Positions 42,028-51,293 of a DNA stretch of 64,000 nt are shown here, one piece after another (position 1 is the stretch's first letter; each line of letters starts with the position of its first letter). Both the position numbers and the translations under genes were made by a program. A model generated the notes under the pieces. That model was not told where the DNA came from, did not search any database, and was given only the letters and a program-made list of their open reading frames with translations. Source of the DNA: JAKFWF01 sp963741505 (GTDB lineage Bacteria > Pseudomonadota > Alphaproteobacteria > Rhizobiales > Hyphomicrobiaceae). The stretch spans positions 248,001 to 312,000 of the forward strand of contig CAVUIJ010000002.1 of the NCBI GenBank assembly GCA_963741505.1. The letters are read 5' to 3'.

Positions 42028-43215
42028 ATGTTCGACGCGAAAAGCCTTCTCGAAGCGCTGGTCAAGGGCGCCTCGCCGGCGCCGCAGCCGCCAAGCCCAG
42101 GCCGGCGGCGGTAGCCTCGGCGACCTGCTCGGCCAGATCATGGGCGGGGCGCAGCCGGGCGGACCTGCGGCCCAGCAGGCGGCCCCTGGCGGCATGGGCG
42201 GTCTCGGCGACCTGCTCGGCAAGATGATGCAAGGCGGCGGCGCACAGCAGGCCGGCGCTCCCGCCGGTGGCGCCGGCGGCATGGGCGGTCTCGAGGACAT
42301 GCTGCGCAAGATGATGCCGGGCGGGGCGCCCCAGGTGGTGGCACGGGCGGCCAGGCCGACTCGCCGGCGGCGGCGGTCTCGGTGATATACTCGGCAAGCT
42401 CGGCGGCGCCGGGCAGGGTGGTGGCCAGGGCGGCGGTCAGGGCGGCGGTCTCGCCGACATCCTCGGCCAGATCCTTGGTCAGGCGACCTCGGGTGTCAAG
42501 GAAGGCGCCCAGCGCATCGATGATGCGACCGGTATCGGCGGTCGCGCTCGCGACGCCGTTGGCCAGGCGACCGGCCAAACACCGGACGAGCTGATGGCCA
42601 AGCTGAAGGAGCTGATCGCCCAGCACCAGATGGGCGCCGCCGCCACTGCCGGCGGCCTCGGCGCCGTGGTGCTCGGCACCAAGACCGGCCGCTCGGCCGC
42701 CATGGGCGCGGCCAAGCTCGGCGCCCTCGCGCTGATCGGCGGTCTCGCCTACAAGGCCTACCAGAACTATTCGGCAGGGCAAGCCGCTGATCACCGGTGC
42801 CGCCGGCTTCCTGCCCGAGCAGGCGCCGTCCGGCTCCGGCTTCGAGCCGCAGGCGATCAGCAATGACGCGGCGGTGCTCTACATCCGCGCCATGATCGCC
42901 GCCGCCGCCGCCGACGGCCGCATCGATGCCGCCGAACAGCAGAAGATCCTCGGCGGCCTGAAACAGGCCGGCGTCGAGCAGGGTGCCCGCGAGTTCCTGC
43001 AGCAGGAGATCCAGAACCCGGCGACGGCCGACCAGCTGGCGGCCGCCTGCCAGTCAGGCGAGCAGGCGGTGCAGGTGTTCACCGCGGCGCGCATCGCCAT
43101 CGATCTCGACAGCAACGAGGAGAACGACTTCCTGGTCGATCTCGCAACCAAGCTCGGCATCGACGAAAAGCTCGCCCAGCACATCGACGCCGCCGCCAGC
43201 GCCCAGGCGGCGTGA
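42028..43215 (+). CDS. DUF533/TerB-like family protein, Gly-rich, three frameshifts
   Basis: Begins MFDAKSLLEALVKGAS behind AGGAG. A long Gly/Met/Leu-rich repeat region follows (SLGDLLGQIMGG, GLGDLLGKMMQGG, GLEDMLRKMMPGG, GLGDILGKLGGAGQGGG), then a hydrophobic helix (AAKLGALALIGGLAYKAY) and a C-terminal helical TerB-like domain (AVLYIRAMIAAAAADGRID, ending AAASAQAA). Extra bases occur near 42085-42095, near 42340-42365 and in the GGG at 42777-42779. Restored length about 395. The repeat LGDLLG/LGKMM is the usual DUF533 low-complexity part; function unknown. Confidence 0.8.
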
Positions 43216-43241
43216 AGCGGCGCGCAGGGTGGCGGAAATGC

Positions 43242-43271
43242 AGAACGGCACATCGCAAGATGTGCCGTTCT
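43242..43271. terminator. Bidirectional intrinsic terminator
   Basis: Perfect 13-bp stem AGAACGGCACATC with its complement around a GCAA tetraloop, followed by TTGATT on the plus strand. It serves the convergent DUF533 and hydroxyacid dehydrogenase genes. Confidence 0.85.
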
Positions 43272-43294
43272 TGATTCGGCAGGCCAATTCGAAC

Positions 43295-44293
43295 TCAAAA
43301 CATCGCCGGATGGACGCGGTCGGGCGGGGTGTGGCCGTCGAGGAAGGTCTTGATGTTGATGATCACCTTCTCACCCATGTCGATGCGGCCCTCGATCGTC
43401 GCCGAGCCCATGTGCGGCAGCGCCACGACGCGATCGGACGCCAGCAGCTTCGGGTTGATCGCCGGCTCGTGCTCGAATACGTCAAGACCGGCGCCGGCGA
43501 TCGCGTTCGACTCGATCAGGCGGGCGAGTTCGTTCTCGTCGATCACCTCGCCGCGCGCGGTATTGACGATGTAGGCGGTGGGCTTCAGCAGCTTCAGGCG
43601 CCTGGCCGACAGCAGATGATAGGTCGCCGGTGTATGCGGGCAGTTCACCGACACGATGTCCATGCGGCTGATCATCTGGTCGAGGCTGTCCCAGTAGGTC
43701 GCCTCGACCTCCTGCTCGACCGCCTCCGGTAGGCGGCGGCGATTGTGATAATGGATCTGCAGGCCGAACGCCTTGGCGCGGCGCGCCACCGCCTGGCCGA
43801 TACGGCCCATGCCGATGATGCCGAGGCGCTTGCCCCAGATGCGATGGCCGAGCATCCAGGTCGGCGACCAGCCGACCCAGGCCGTACGCGGCGATTTGAG
43901 CGCGGTCGCGCCCTCGATCAGACGCCGCGGCACGGCGAGGATCAGCGCCATGGTCATGTCAGCGGTGTCCTCGGTCAAAACCCCTGGCGTATTGGTGACG
44001 ATGATGCCGCGGTTGCGGGCGGTATCGAGGTCGATGTTGTCGACACCAGTGCCGAAATTGGCGATCAGCTTCAGCTGCGGCCCGGCCTGGGCGAGCACGG
44101 CGCGGTCGATCCGGTCGGTCACCGTCGGCACCAGCACGTCGGCCGTCTTCATCGCCTCGATCAGTTGCGCCTGGGTCAGCGCCTTGTCGTCGACGTTGAG
44201 GCGGGCGTCGAACAGCTCGCGCATGCGCGTTTCCACGACATCCGGCAGCTTGCGGGTGACGATGACGACGGGCTTCTTCGCCGAGGTGGGCAT
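43295..44293 (-). CDS. D-2-hydroxyacid dehydrogenase (glyoxylate/hydroxypyruvate reductase-like)
   Basis: 332 residues. NAD(P) loop GIIGMGRIGQAVARRAKAFG, catalytic Arg in NTARGEVIDENEL, Glu in GLDVFEHEPAINP and His in ALPHMGSATIEGR. Close to GyaR-type glyoxylate reductases of this order, which reduce glyoxylate to glycolate or hydroxypyruvate to glycerate. Exact substrate not provable here. Asn-Arg after the second strand (HYHNRRRLPEAVE) favours NADPH. Divergent from the SH3 gene. Confidence 0.9.
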   Translation of the reverse strand: MPTSAKKPVVIVTRKLPDVVETRMRELFDARLNVDDKALTQAQLIEAMKTADVLVPTVTDRIDRAVLAQAGPQLKLIANFGTGVDNIDLDTARNRGIIVTNTPGVLTEDTADMTMALILAVPRRLIEGATALKSPRTAWVGWSPTWMLGHRIWGKRLGIIGMGRIGQAVARRAKAFGLQIHYHNRRRLPEAVEQEVEATYWDSLDQMISRMDIVSVNCPHTPATYHLLSARRLKLLKPTAYIVNTARGEVIDENELARLIESNAIAGAGLDVFEHEPAINPKLLASDRVVALPHMGSATIEGRIDMGEKVIINIKTFLDGHTPPDRVHPAMF

Positions 44294-44429
44294 GGTGGTA
44301 TCGCTCGCTCCCGCTCGCTGGCCTCATTCGAGGTTTGGTGTGGATGCCGCAGCCGATGGTCTTGCGCGGCAATCCGCTCCCCTGCATCTAGCAGAAGGCC
44401 TTGCCGAAAACCAAGTCCGCCATATTGTC

Positions 44430-45035
44430 ATGATATTATTAAATTGGGCTGCAGTGCGGGGGGAGAACCTGACCGGCATTCGACGATCGAAGCTGTTGGC
44501 GATGACGGGTGCCCTGGCGGCCGTGATCATGGCCGGGCTGTCGGCGGCGGCATCGGGCCAGACCGCGGCGGCGATCGAGGGGGCGGCCGGCGCCTCCGGC
44601 CTGCCGGTACCGCGATTCGTCAGCCTCAAGTCCGACCGCGTCAATCTGCGCAGCGGCCCCGGTACCGACTACCCCACCACCTGGGTGTTCCGGCGGGCCG
44701 GCATGCCGGTCGAGGTGATCAAGGAATTCGAGGCCTGGCGGCAAGTGCGCGATGCCGAAGGCGCGACCGGCTGGGTGCTGAGCGCCATGCTGTCCGGCCG
44801 CCGCACCGCGCTCGTCGTGCCATGGGAGGTCAAACCCGGCCAGCCAGCCCCCGAGGTCGCCCTGAAAGACGCCGACCGCGATGGCGCCCGGCCGGTGGCA
44901 ATGATCGAGGCCGGGGTGATCGCCAATATCCGCAGCTGCGACAAGCGCTGGTGCTCGGTCGTAGTGGCCGAGTTCAAGGGGTACGTCGAGCAGAACAAGT
45001 TGTGGGGCGTCTATCCGGACGAGGCGATCAAGTAG
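44430..45035 (+). CDS. Exported SH3-domain protein (DUF1058-like)
   Basis: Up to 201 residues. A signal peptide is present (RRSKLLAMTGALAAVIMAGL, cleaved near ASG-QTA). Two SH3b-like units follow: FVSLKSDRVNLRSGPGTDYP with RRAGMPVEVIKEFEAWRQVR and GWVLSAMLSGRR, then VIANIRSCDKRWCSVVVAEF. Such proteins are periplasmic and of unknown role. The start is uncertain: the ATG at 44430 lies in AT-rich sequence that could itself be a promoter; GTG at 44454 or ATG at 44502 are alternatives. Confidence 0.78.
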   Translation: MILLNWAAVRGENLTGIRRSKLLAMTGALAAVIMAGLSAAASGQTAAAIEGAAGASGLPVPRFVSLKSDRVNLRSGPGTDYPTTWVFRRAGMPVEVIKEFEAWRQVRDAEGATGWVLSAMLSGRRTALVVPWEVKPGQPAPEVALKDADRDGARPVAMIEAGVIANIRSCDKRWCSVVVAEFKGYVEQNKLWGVYPDEAIK

Positions 45036-45055
45036 GCCACCGATGCGCCCTGGCG

Positions 45056-45460
45056 CTATTTCGGCGCCAGCCGCACCACCACGTCGACGTGACTGACGAC
45101 CATGCCATCGGGCGCCGCGGGCACGCCGTCGACGCGGATCTTGTCATGCGGGATATCGACCAGCCGGCCTTCGCGCTCGTAGAAGAAGTGATTGTGGTTC
45201 GAGGTGTCGGTATCGAAATAGGCTTTCGAACTGTCGATCGCCAGTTCGCGCAGCAGCCCGGCGCGTTTGAACTGGTGCAAGGTGTTGTAGACGGTTGCCA
45301 GCGAAACGCCCTCGCCGACGGCGACCGCTTCCTGATGCAACATCTCGGCGGTGGCGTGCCTGTGCCCTTGGCCGAACAGCAACTCACCCAGGGCCAAGCG
45401 CTGTCGCGTCGGTCTCAGCCCGGCGCGGCGCAGCAATTGCGATATGTCGGGCTTCGCCAT
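45056..45460 (-). CDS. irr: Irr-type iron response regulator (Fur family)
   Basis: 134 residues. DNA-binding part LLRRAGLRPTRQRLALGELLF and EGVSLATVYNTLHQFKRAGLLRE; metal/haem site SNHNHFFYEREGRLVDI with the His-Asn-His pattern of Irr in place of the HHDH of Fur. Irr controls haem and iron genes and is degraded or inactivated when haem is bound. The Cys-Pro haem motif present at the N-terminus of Bradyrhizobium Irr is absent. The ATG at 45460 is preferred to a GTG at 45529. Confidence 0.85.
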   Translation of the reverse strand: MAKPDISQLLRRAGLRPTRQRLALGELLFGQGHRHATAEMLHQEAVAVGEGVSLATVYNTLHQFKRAGLLRELAIDSSKAYFDTDTSNHNHFFYEREGRLVDIPHDKIRVDGVPAAPDGMVVSHVDVVVRLAPK

Positions 45461-45591
45461 GGTCCAGTCACTCGTTTGGTCAAGAACCGCCGAGCCGGGG
45501 CTTTCCAACCAGACACTCGGCCCGCACACATATCAATTGCACAACTCAAGGGCAATGGGGCGAAGGACTGGAGACCTGAGCGTGTGTCACT

Positions 45592-46791
45592 TCAACCGGC
45601 TGCCAGGCCTTCGAGTTTACCAACGGCCGCAATCACGCCGCGCAGCTCGGCGAGGCCGCGCATGCGGCCGATCGCTGGATAACCTGGATGCGTCTTGCGG
45701 CCGACATCGTCGAGCAGCTCGTGGCCGTGGTCGGGCCGGAACGGAATGCGCCAATCGTGCCGGCCCTCGTCACGACGACGCTTCTGCTCCCGCAGTAGCG
45801 TGCGCACGACCGAGACCATGTCGGTATCGCCGGCTAGGTGCTCGGCCTCCATGAACGAGCCGTCGGGCTCCTTGGCGACGTTGCGCAGATGGGCGAAGTG
45901 GATCAGCGACGCGAATCTCGTGGCCAGCGCCGGCACGTCGTTGTGGGCGCCAGCGCCGAGCGAGCCGGTGCAGAACGTGATGCCGTTGGCCGGCGACGGC
46001 ACTGCCTCGACAATGAAGTCGAGGTCATCGCCGCCGGAGGCGATGCGCGGCAGGCCGAACAGCGGTCGCGGCGGGTCGTCGGGATGCACGCACATGCGGA
46101 TGCCGACCTCTTGCGCCGTCGGGATCACCTCGCGCAGGAAGCGAGCGAAGTTGGCGCGCAATCCATCGCGGTCGATGCCGTGGTAGCGCGCCAGCATGCC
46201 CCGCAGATTCGGAATGTCGTAGCGGTCATAGGCGCCCGGCAGTCCGGCGTTGACGTTGGCAAGAAGCTGCGCCTTGTCGCTTTCCGAAGCCGCCCTGAAC
46301 CATTGGTGGGCGCGCGCGACCAGTTCCGGCGCATGGTCGGCCTCGGCGCCGGGACGGGCGACCATGAAGCAATCGAAGGCGCAATATTTCACCGCGTCGA
46401 ACTTCAGTGCCGTGCCGCCACCGGGCAGCGGATGCTTGAGATCGGTGCGCGTCCAATCGAGAATCGGCATGAAATTGTAGCAGATAACGTTGACGCCGCA
46501 GGCGGCGAGATTGCGCATCGATTGCCGGTAGTTGTCGAACAGCGCCGTCAGATCGCCCTCGCCGAGCTTGATGCGCTCGTGGATGGGCAGGCTTTCGACC
46601 ACGCTCCATCTGAGACCGAGGCTCTGGTCCGCCGCGATCAGTCCCTTGCGCTTCTCGATCTCATCGACGCTCCACACCTCGCCGTAGGGGATGTGATGCA
46701 AGGCGGTGACGATGCCGGTGGCACCCGCCTGCCTGATGTGGGCGAGTTGCACCAGATCATCGGGTCCGAACCAACGCCAAGTCTGTTCCAT
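45592..46791 (-). CDS. uxuA: Mannonate dehydratase
   Basis: 399 residues. Dehydrates D-mannonate to 2-keto-3-deoxy-D-gluconate in hexuronate breakdown. WRWFGPDDLVQLAHIRQAGA opens the TIM barrel; VNVICYNFMPILDWTRTDL, GIRMCVHPDDPPRPLFGLPR (metal ligands Cys-His) and HFAHLRNV are the UxuA signature. FRPDHGHELLDD near the end is complete. Last gene of the leftward operon that also holds an ABC transporter and a mannitol-dehydrogenase-type reductase. Confidence 0.95.
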   Translation of the reverse strand: MEQTWRWFGPDDLVQLAHIRQAGATGIVTALHHIPYGEVWSVDEIEKRKGLIAADQSLGLRWSVVESLPIHERIKLGEGDLTALFDNYRQSMRNLAACGVNVICYNFMPILDWTRTDLKHPLPGGGTALKFDAVKYCAFDCFMVARPGAEADHAPELVARAHQWFRAASESDKAQLLANVNAGLPGAYDRYDIPNLRGMLARYHGIDRDGLRANFARFLREVIPTAQEVGIRMCVHPDDPPRPLFGLPRIASGGDDLDFIVEAVPSPANGITFCTGSLGAGAHNDVPALATRFASLIHFAHLRNVAKEPDGSFMEAEHLAGDTDMVSVVRTLLREQKRRRDEGRHDWRIPFRPDHGHELLDDVGRKTHPGYPAIGRMRGLAELRGVIAAVGKLEGLAAG

Positions 46792-46815
46792 GTGTCCAGC
46801 CTCATCTTGCTGCGC

Positions 46816-47565
46816 TCAGCCCGACCAACCGAGATGGCTCAGAAAATCGCGCGTCCGCGCCTCGCGTGGCGCGTCGAAGATCTGCCGCGGCGGGCCCTGC
46901 TCGACGACGCGGCCGCGGTCGAACACGATCACCCGATGGCCGACGCGGCGGGCAAAGCTCATCTCGTGGGTGACGACGATCATCGTCATGCCTTCTTCGG
47001 CGAGCTGCTTCATGGTCGACAGCACTTCGCCCACGGTCTCGGGATCGAGCGCCGAAGTCGGCTCGTCGAACAGCATCACCTCCGGATCCATGGCGAGCGC
47101 CCGGGCGATGGCGACGCGCTGCTGCTGGCCGCCCGACAGCGTGCTCGGATAGCTGAGCGCCTTGTCGCGCAGCCCGACCTTGTCCAAGAGCGCGACGGCG
47201 CGGATCTCGGCCGCGTCGCGCGCCTCGCCGAGCACGGTCTGGCGGCCGCAGGCGACATTGCCGATCGCGGTCATGTGCGGAAACAGCTCGAAGCTCTGGA
47301 ACACCATGCCCATGCGCTGGCGGACGCGACGACGTTCCGATTCGGCCTCAGGCAACGGCCGGCCGTCGAAGATCACGCGGCCGCCATCGACCGTTTCGAG
47401 CGCATTGGTGCAGCGCAGCAGCGTCGACTTGCCCGAGCCCGACGGGCCGATCAGGCAGACCACCTCGCCGCGATCGACGTGCGCCGTCACACCGTCGAGA
47501 ACGGTCAGCGCGCCGAAGCGCTTGACGACGTTGTCGTAGACCACGACCGGCGTTGGCTCGCTCAT
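46816..47565 (-). CDS. ABC transporter ATP-binding protein (polar amino acid type)
   Basis: 249 residues from the ATG at 47565. Walker A GPSGSGKSTLLRC, Q-loop MVFQSFELFPHMT, signature LSGGQQQRVAIARAL, Walker B VMLFDEPTSALDPETVGEV, switch His in MIVVTHEMSFARRV: the GlnQ/HisP type. ATG overlaps the stop of the neighbouring permease. Works with the two permeases and the binding protein upstream. Confidence 0.93.
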   Translation of the reverse strand: MSEPTPVVVYDNVVKRFGALTVLDGVTAHVDRGEVVCLIGPSGSGKSTLLRCTNALETVDGGRVIFDGRPLPEAESERRRVRQRMGMVFQSFELFPHMTAIGNVACGRQTVLGEARDAAEIRAVALLDKVGLRDKALSYPSTLSGGQQQRVAIARALAMDPEVMLFDEPTSALDPETVGEVLSTMKQLAEEGMTMIVVTHEMSFARRVGHRVIVFDRGRVVEQGPPRQIFDAPREARTRDFLSHLGWSG

Positions 47566-48221
47566 TCCGCTACTCCGAACCGGCGATCGATCCAGTCGAC
47601 GAGCTTGGCCTGCGGGTAGCCGAGGCACCAGTAGATCGCCGCCATCACGGTGAGCATCTCGAGTACACGGAACGTCTGTGAGCGCACCTGCAGCGCTGCG
47701 TGCGCAAGGTCACCGACCGCGATCACCGAGACCAGCGAGGTATCCTTGAACAGCGACACCCAGGTCGAGGCCAGTACCGGCAATACCCGCCGCAGCGCCT
47801 GCGGCAGCACCACCTGGCGCATCATCTGCCAGCGGCTCATGCCGAGCGCCAGGCCAGCGTCGAGCTGGCCCTTGCGAATGGAATTGACGCCGGCGCGAAA
47901 GGTCTCCGAGTTGTAGGCCGATACATTGAGGCTCAAGGCGATGAGGCCGGTGGCGAACGGCGACACGCGGATGTCGATCAGCAGCGGCAGCACATAGAAC
48001 GCCCAGTAGACGAGCAGGATCAGCGGCAGGTTGCGGAAGAACTCGACATAGGCGGTGCCGGCGGCGCGCAATGTCCGCGAGCGCGACTGCCTGAGCAGCA
48101 TCACGGCGATGCCGCCGGGCACCGCGATCACCATCGTCAGCACGGTCAGCAGCACGGTGACGATGACGCCGTCGAACAGGAGCGCGCGGTATTGCCAGGC
48201 GACGGTCCAATCGAGGTTCAT
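47562..48221 (-). CDS. ABC transporter permease (polar amino acid type), second subunit
   Basis: 219 residues, about five helices. FFRNLPLILLVYWAFYVLP and the EAA loop AGLALGMSRWQMMRQVVLPQALRRVLP are typical HisM/GltK-like features. Four-base overlaps with both neighbours (ATGA) show a tightly coupled operon. Pairs with the next permease to form the heteromeric channel. Confidence 0.92.
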   Translation of the reverse strand: MNLDWTVAWQYRALLFDGVIVTVLLTVLTMVIAVPGGIAVMLLRQSRSRTLRAAGTAYVEFFRNLPLILLVYWAFYVLPLLIDIRVSPFATGLIALSLNVSAYNSETFRAGVNSIRKGQLDAGLALGMSRWQMMRQVVLPQALRRVLPVLASTWVSLFKDTSLVSVIAVGDLAHAALQVRSQTFRVLEMLTVMAAIYWCLGYPQAKLVDWIDRRFGVAE

Positions 48222-48883
48222 GACCGCCCCAGATGGGCGACGCGGCGGTAGAGCATGTCGACGCCGCGGGTAACGGGGAACAGCAGCAGGAAGTAGATCA
48301 GCATCGCCGCCGTGAACACTTCCATCGGCCGGAAGCTCTGCGCCGCGATCGTCTCCGACTGGCGCATCAGTTCAGGCACCGCGATCACGGTGGCGATCGC
48401 CGTATCCTTGATGGTGATCGACAGGATCGATCCGAACGCCGGCAGCATCCGCACCACCGCCTGCGGCAGCACGATCTTCGACACCACTTGGGTGCGCGAC
48501 ATGCCGAGCGCCAGCGCCGCCCGCGTCTGGCCGGCGCGCACCGAGGCGATGCCGGCGCGCACGATCTCCGCGACGTAGGCGGCGATGTGGATGGTCAATG
48601 CGACGAGCGCCGCCCAGAACGGCGGCAGGCCGGTGCCGGTCAGGATCGGGAACGCGAAGAACGTCCACACCAGCACGACCAGCACGGGAATAGCCCGCAT
48701 GCTGTCGACGTAGAAGGTCAGCGGAATGGCAAGCCAGCGCGGTCCATAGAACCGCGCCAGACCTACTGCAAAGCCCAGCGCCAGCGCCCCGATGACGACG
48801 GCTGCCGACAGCAGCAGCGTCATCATCAGGCCTGACGCCAGGAAGCGCCAGTTGTCGAGGACCGGCGAGAAGTCGATGTCCAT
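48218..48883 (-). CDS. ABC transporter permease (polar amino acid type), first subunit
   Basis: 221 residues. YVDSMRAIPVLVVLVWTFFA and the EAA loop AALALGMSRTQVVSKIVLPQ identify it as the HisQ/GltJ-like partner. Its stop overlaps the start of the second permease. The Arg-Ala-x-Pro motif common in this type is present as MRAIPVLV. 24 bases after the binding-protein gene. Confidence 0.92.
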   Translation of the reverse strand: MDIDFSPVLDNWRFLASGLMMTLLLSAAVVIGALALGFAVGLARFYGPRWLAIPLTFYVDSMRAIPVLVVLVWTFFAFPILTGTGLPPFWAALVALTIHIAAYVAEIVRAGIASVRAGQTRAALALGMSRTQVVSKIVLPQAVVRMLPAFGSILSITIKDTAIATVIAVPELMRQSETIAAQSFRPMEVFTAAMLIYFLLLFPVTRGVDMLYRRVAHLGRS

Positions 48884-48907
48884 CGGAGCGCTCGTGTCAG
48901 GTGCTCG

Positions 48908-49732
48908 TCACATCTTTTCAATGATGCCCAACTCGTCCTTGTCGAGGTCGGCCTGCATGCGCTTGGCAACCGCCCGCAGCCAGTCGAGGAACGGGCCCTG
49001 GCCCTTGTCGAGGGCGAGGCCGACCGGCTGCGCCTTCTCGGTACTGCCCTGGCAGTTGTTCTCGCGCGGCAGGGCGGCGAGGCCCTTGACCTTTTTCTGC
49101 ATCGCCGGGAACGGCACGCGGTTGATCGGCGCGGCATCGGCGCGCTTGCCCATGATCTCCTCGACCGGCGCGGTGCCCGATCCGGTCACGGCACGGTATT
49201 TGGCCTTGGGGAAACGCTCCTTGACCCAGTTCTCTTCCGCGCTGCCGACGAAATAGGCGATCGTCACCTCGGGGTTGTTGAGGTCGTCGACGGTCTTGGC
49301 GCTCGCGATCTTGGGGTTGGCCTCGAGCCCGAACAGGCAGACGGAGGTGCGCGAATAAAGCACGAAGTCGACGACCTTCAGCCGCTCCGGCGTCTCGGCC
49401 AACGCTGTAATCGACAAGTCGACCTGGTTGGCCGCGAGCACCGGTACCTTGGTCTCGTGGCTGACCGGCACCGGCTGCAACTTCACGCCGAGCAACTTGG
49501 CGTACTCCTTCGACAGCGTCCACGCCGGGCCATACCAGGCTTCGCCCGAGCCCGAGGTGTTCTCGGCAAGCCATGGCAGGTTGGCGAGCACACCGACCTT
49601 GAGGACGCCGGCCTTGCGGATGGCATCGACGCGCGGGCTTGCGCCAGCCGCCGGCGGTTCCTGCGCCAGTGTCCCCCCGGCAAATGACAGCATGGCCGCC
49701 GCGGCAAGGCCAATCCCCAGTGCAGTCTTCAT
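48908..49732 (-). CDS. Periplasmic substrate-binding protein (SBP family 3)
   Basis: 274 residues. Signal peptide MKTALGIGLAAAAMLSFAGG, cleaved near TLA-QEP. SBP_bac_3 marks: VDAIRKAGVLKVGVLANLPW, LSKEYAKLLGVKLQPVPV, LAANQVDLSITALAETPERL, LDKGQGPFLDWL. The usual ligands of this family are amino acids; here the setting between sugar-acid enzymes suggests another anionic ligand. GGAGG lies at the right distance before the ATG at 49732; the longer frame to 49786 is unlikely. Confidence 0.92.
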   Translation of the reverse strand: MKTALGIGLAAAAMLSFAGGTLAQEPPAAGASPRVDAIRKAGVLKVGVLANLPWLAENTSGSGEAWYGPAWTLSKEYAKLLGVKLQPVPVSHETKVPVLAANQVDLSITALAETPERLKVVDFVLYSRTSVCLFGLEANPKIASAKTVDDLNNPEVTIAYFVGSAEENWVKERFPKAKYRAVTGSGTAPVEEIMGKRADAAPINRVPFPAMQKKVKGLAALPRENNCQGSTEKAQPVGLALDKGQGPFLDWLRAVAKRMQADLDKDELGIIEKM

Positions 49733-49818
49733 TGCGCTTCCTCCGGTTATCGTTTTCGTTTTCGTTCTGGTGTCGCCAAATCGCATTGCGCGGACGGTGT
49801 CAAGGCTCGATCACTTCG

Positions 49819-51293
49819 CTATCCGAGTTCGTCGACGGCGCGGCGGGCGCCGACCTGCGTGAGCCGCACGTACCCTGCCGCGACCGCCATACGGAACGCG
49901 TCACTGGCCGGCAGATCGGCGCCAAACACGGCGTCGATCGCCAATAAAGACGCAACGCGCGCTGTCGGCTCTGCTCCAGCCTGCTTGTGCGCGCGTGCGG
50001 AACGTCTCCAGCCAACGGATCGCGCACGTCGATCGGCTTGCCGCTTTCGTCGATGCCGCCGGCGTAGACCATCCAGGCGGCGACCACGAGCGCAAGGCGG
50101 GCGATCGGCAGAGCCGCGTCGAGCCGCAAGCGGATGGTCGCCAAGATGCGCTGCGGCAGCTTCTGCGAGCCATCCATGGCGATCTGCCAGGTGCGGTGGC
50201 GGATGGCGGGATTGTCATAGCGCGCCAGCAGGGACCTTGCGTAAGCATCCAGATCCGTGCCCGGCGGCGTTGGCGTCACCGGCATGATCTCCTCGCGCCA
50301 CAGCGCCTCGACGAAACGGCGGTAAGCGGGGTCGGCAGCGCAATCGCCGATCGTCTCGTGGCCGCCGAGGTAGCCGAGATAGGCCAGCGCCGAATGCGAG
50401 CCGTTGAGCAGGCGCAGCTTCATGGTCTCGAATGGCGCCACATCCGACACCAGTTCGCCGCCGACGCGATGCCAGGCCGGCCGGGCGCCATCGACGAAGC
50501 GATCCTCGATCACCCATTGCCGAAACGGCTCGTGTGCGACAGGCGCGGCATCCTGCAGGCCGGTCAGCCGTTCGGCGGCAGCGACGTCGGCGTCAGTGGC
50601 GGCCGGCACGATCCGATCGATCATGGTTGCGGGGAAGGCGCCGTTGGCCTCGATCCAGGCGGCGAGGCGGTCATCGCGCAGCGCCGCAAAATCGCGGACC
50701 AGACCGGCCACCAGCGCGCCGTTGCCGGCCAGGTTGTCGCAGCACAGCACCGTGAACGGCGGCTTGCCGTCCGCCCGCCGCCGCGCCAGTGCCGCGACAA
50801 TGGCGCCGATCGCCGAACGCGGCGCTGTCGGCTGGTCGAGATCGTGACGGATGTCCGGATGGGTCGCCTGCAATCGGCCGGTCGCTGGATCGTGGCAATA
50901 GCCCTTCTCGGTAATAGTCAGGCTGACGATGCGGGTGAAGGGTGCCGCCATCAGCGCCACCATCGCCTGTGGATTTTCGGCTGCGACCTGCACGCCGGTG
51001 ACGCAACCGATCACCCGCGCGGTCTCGCCAGCCGCCGCGCGGCTGATCGCAGTGTAGAGCCCGCCCTGCGGCGCGAGCTTGTCGCGCTGATCGGGCCGGC
51101 GCAAACTGACGCCGATCACGCCCCAGGCGCCGAACTCCTGCTCCAGTACATCCTCGGTGTAGTCGCACAAATGCGCGCGGGCGAAGGCGCCGAGCCCCAG
51201 GTGCACGATGCCGGGCGCGAGGCGCGCGCGGTCGTAGCCGAAGACCCGCGTGCCCGGACGAATGCTGCCAAGTGCCGCCGCCGACAGCCGCAT
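49819..51293 (-). CDS. Mannitol dehydrogenase family oxidoreductase (fructuronate-reductase-like), frameshifted near the end
   Basis: Long-chain polyol dehydrogenase. N-terminal VHLGLGAFARAHLCDYTEDV is the NAD-binding start; TLCCDN-like VLCCDNLAGNGALVAGLV, DRIVPAATDADVAAAERL, and the catalytic K-x4-N-x2-H motif in KLRLLNGSHSALAYLG are intact. One base is missing near 49987-49996; the other frame continues HKQAGAEPTARVASLLAID and ends GARRAVDELG. Restored length about 491. Beside uxuA it most likely reduces fructuronate to mannonate (UxuB role). Starts at a TGATG junction with the MBL gene. Confidence 0.88.
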
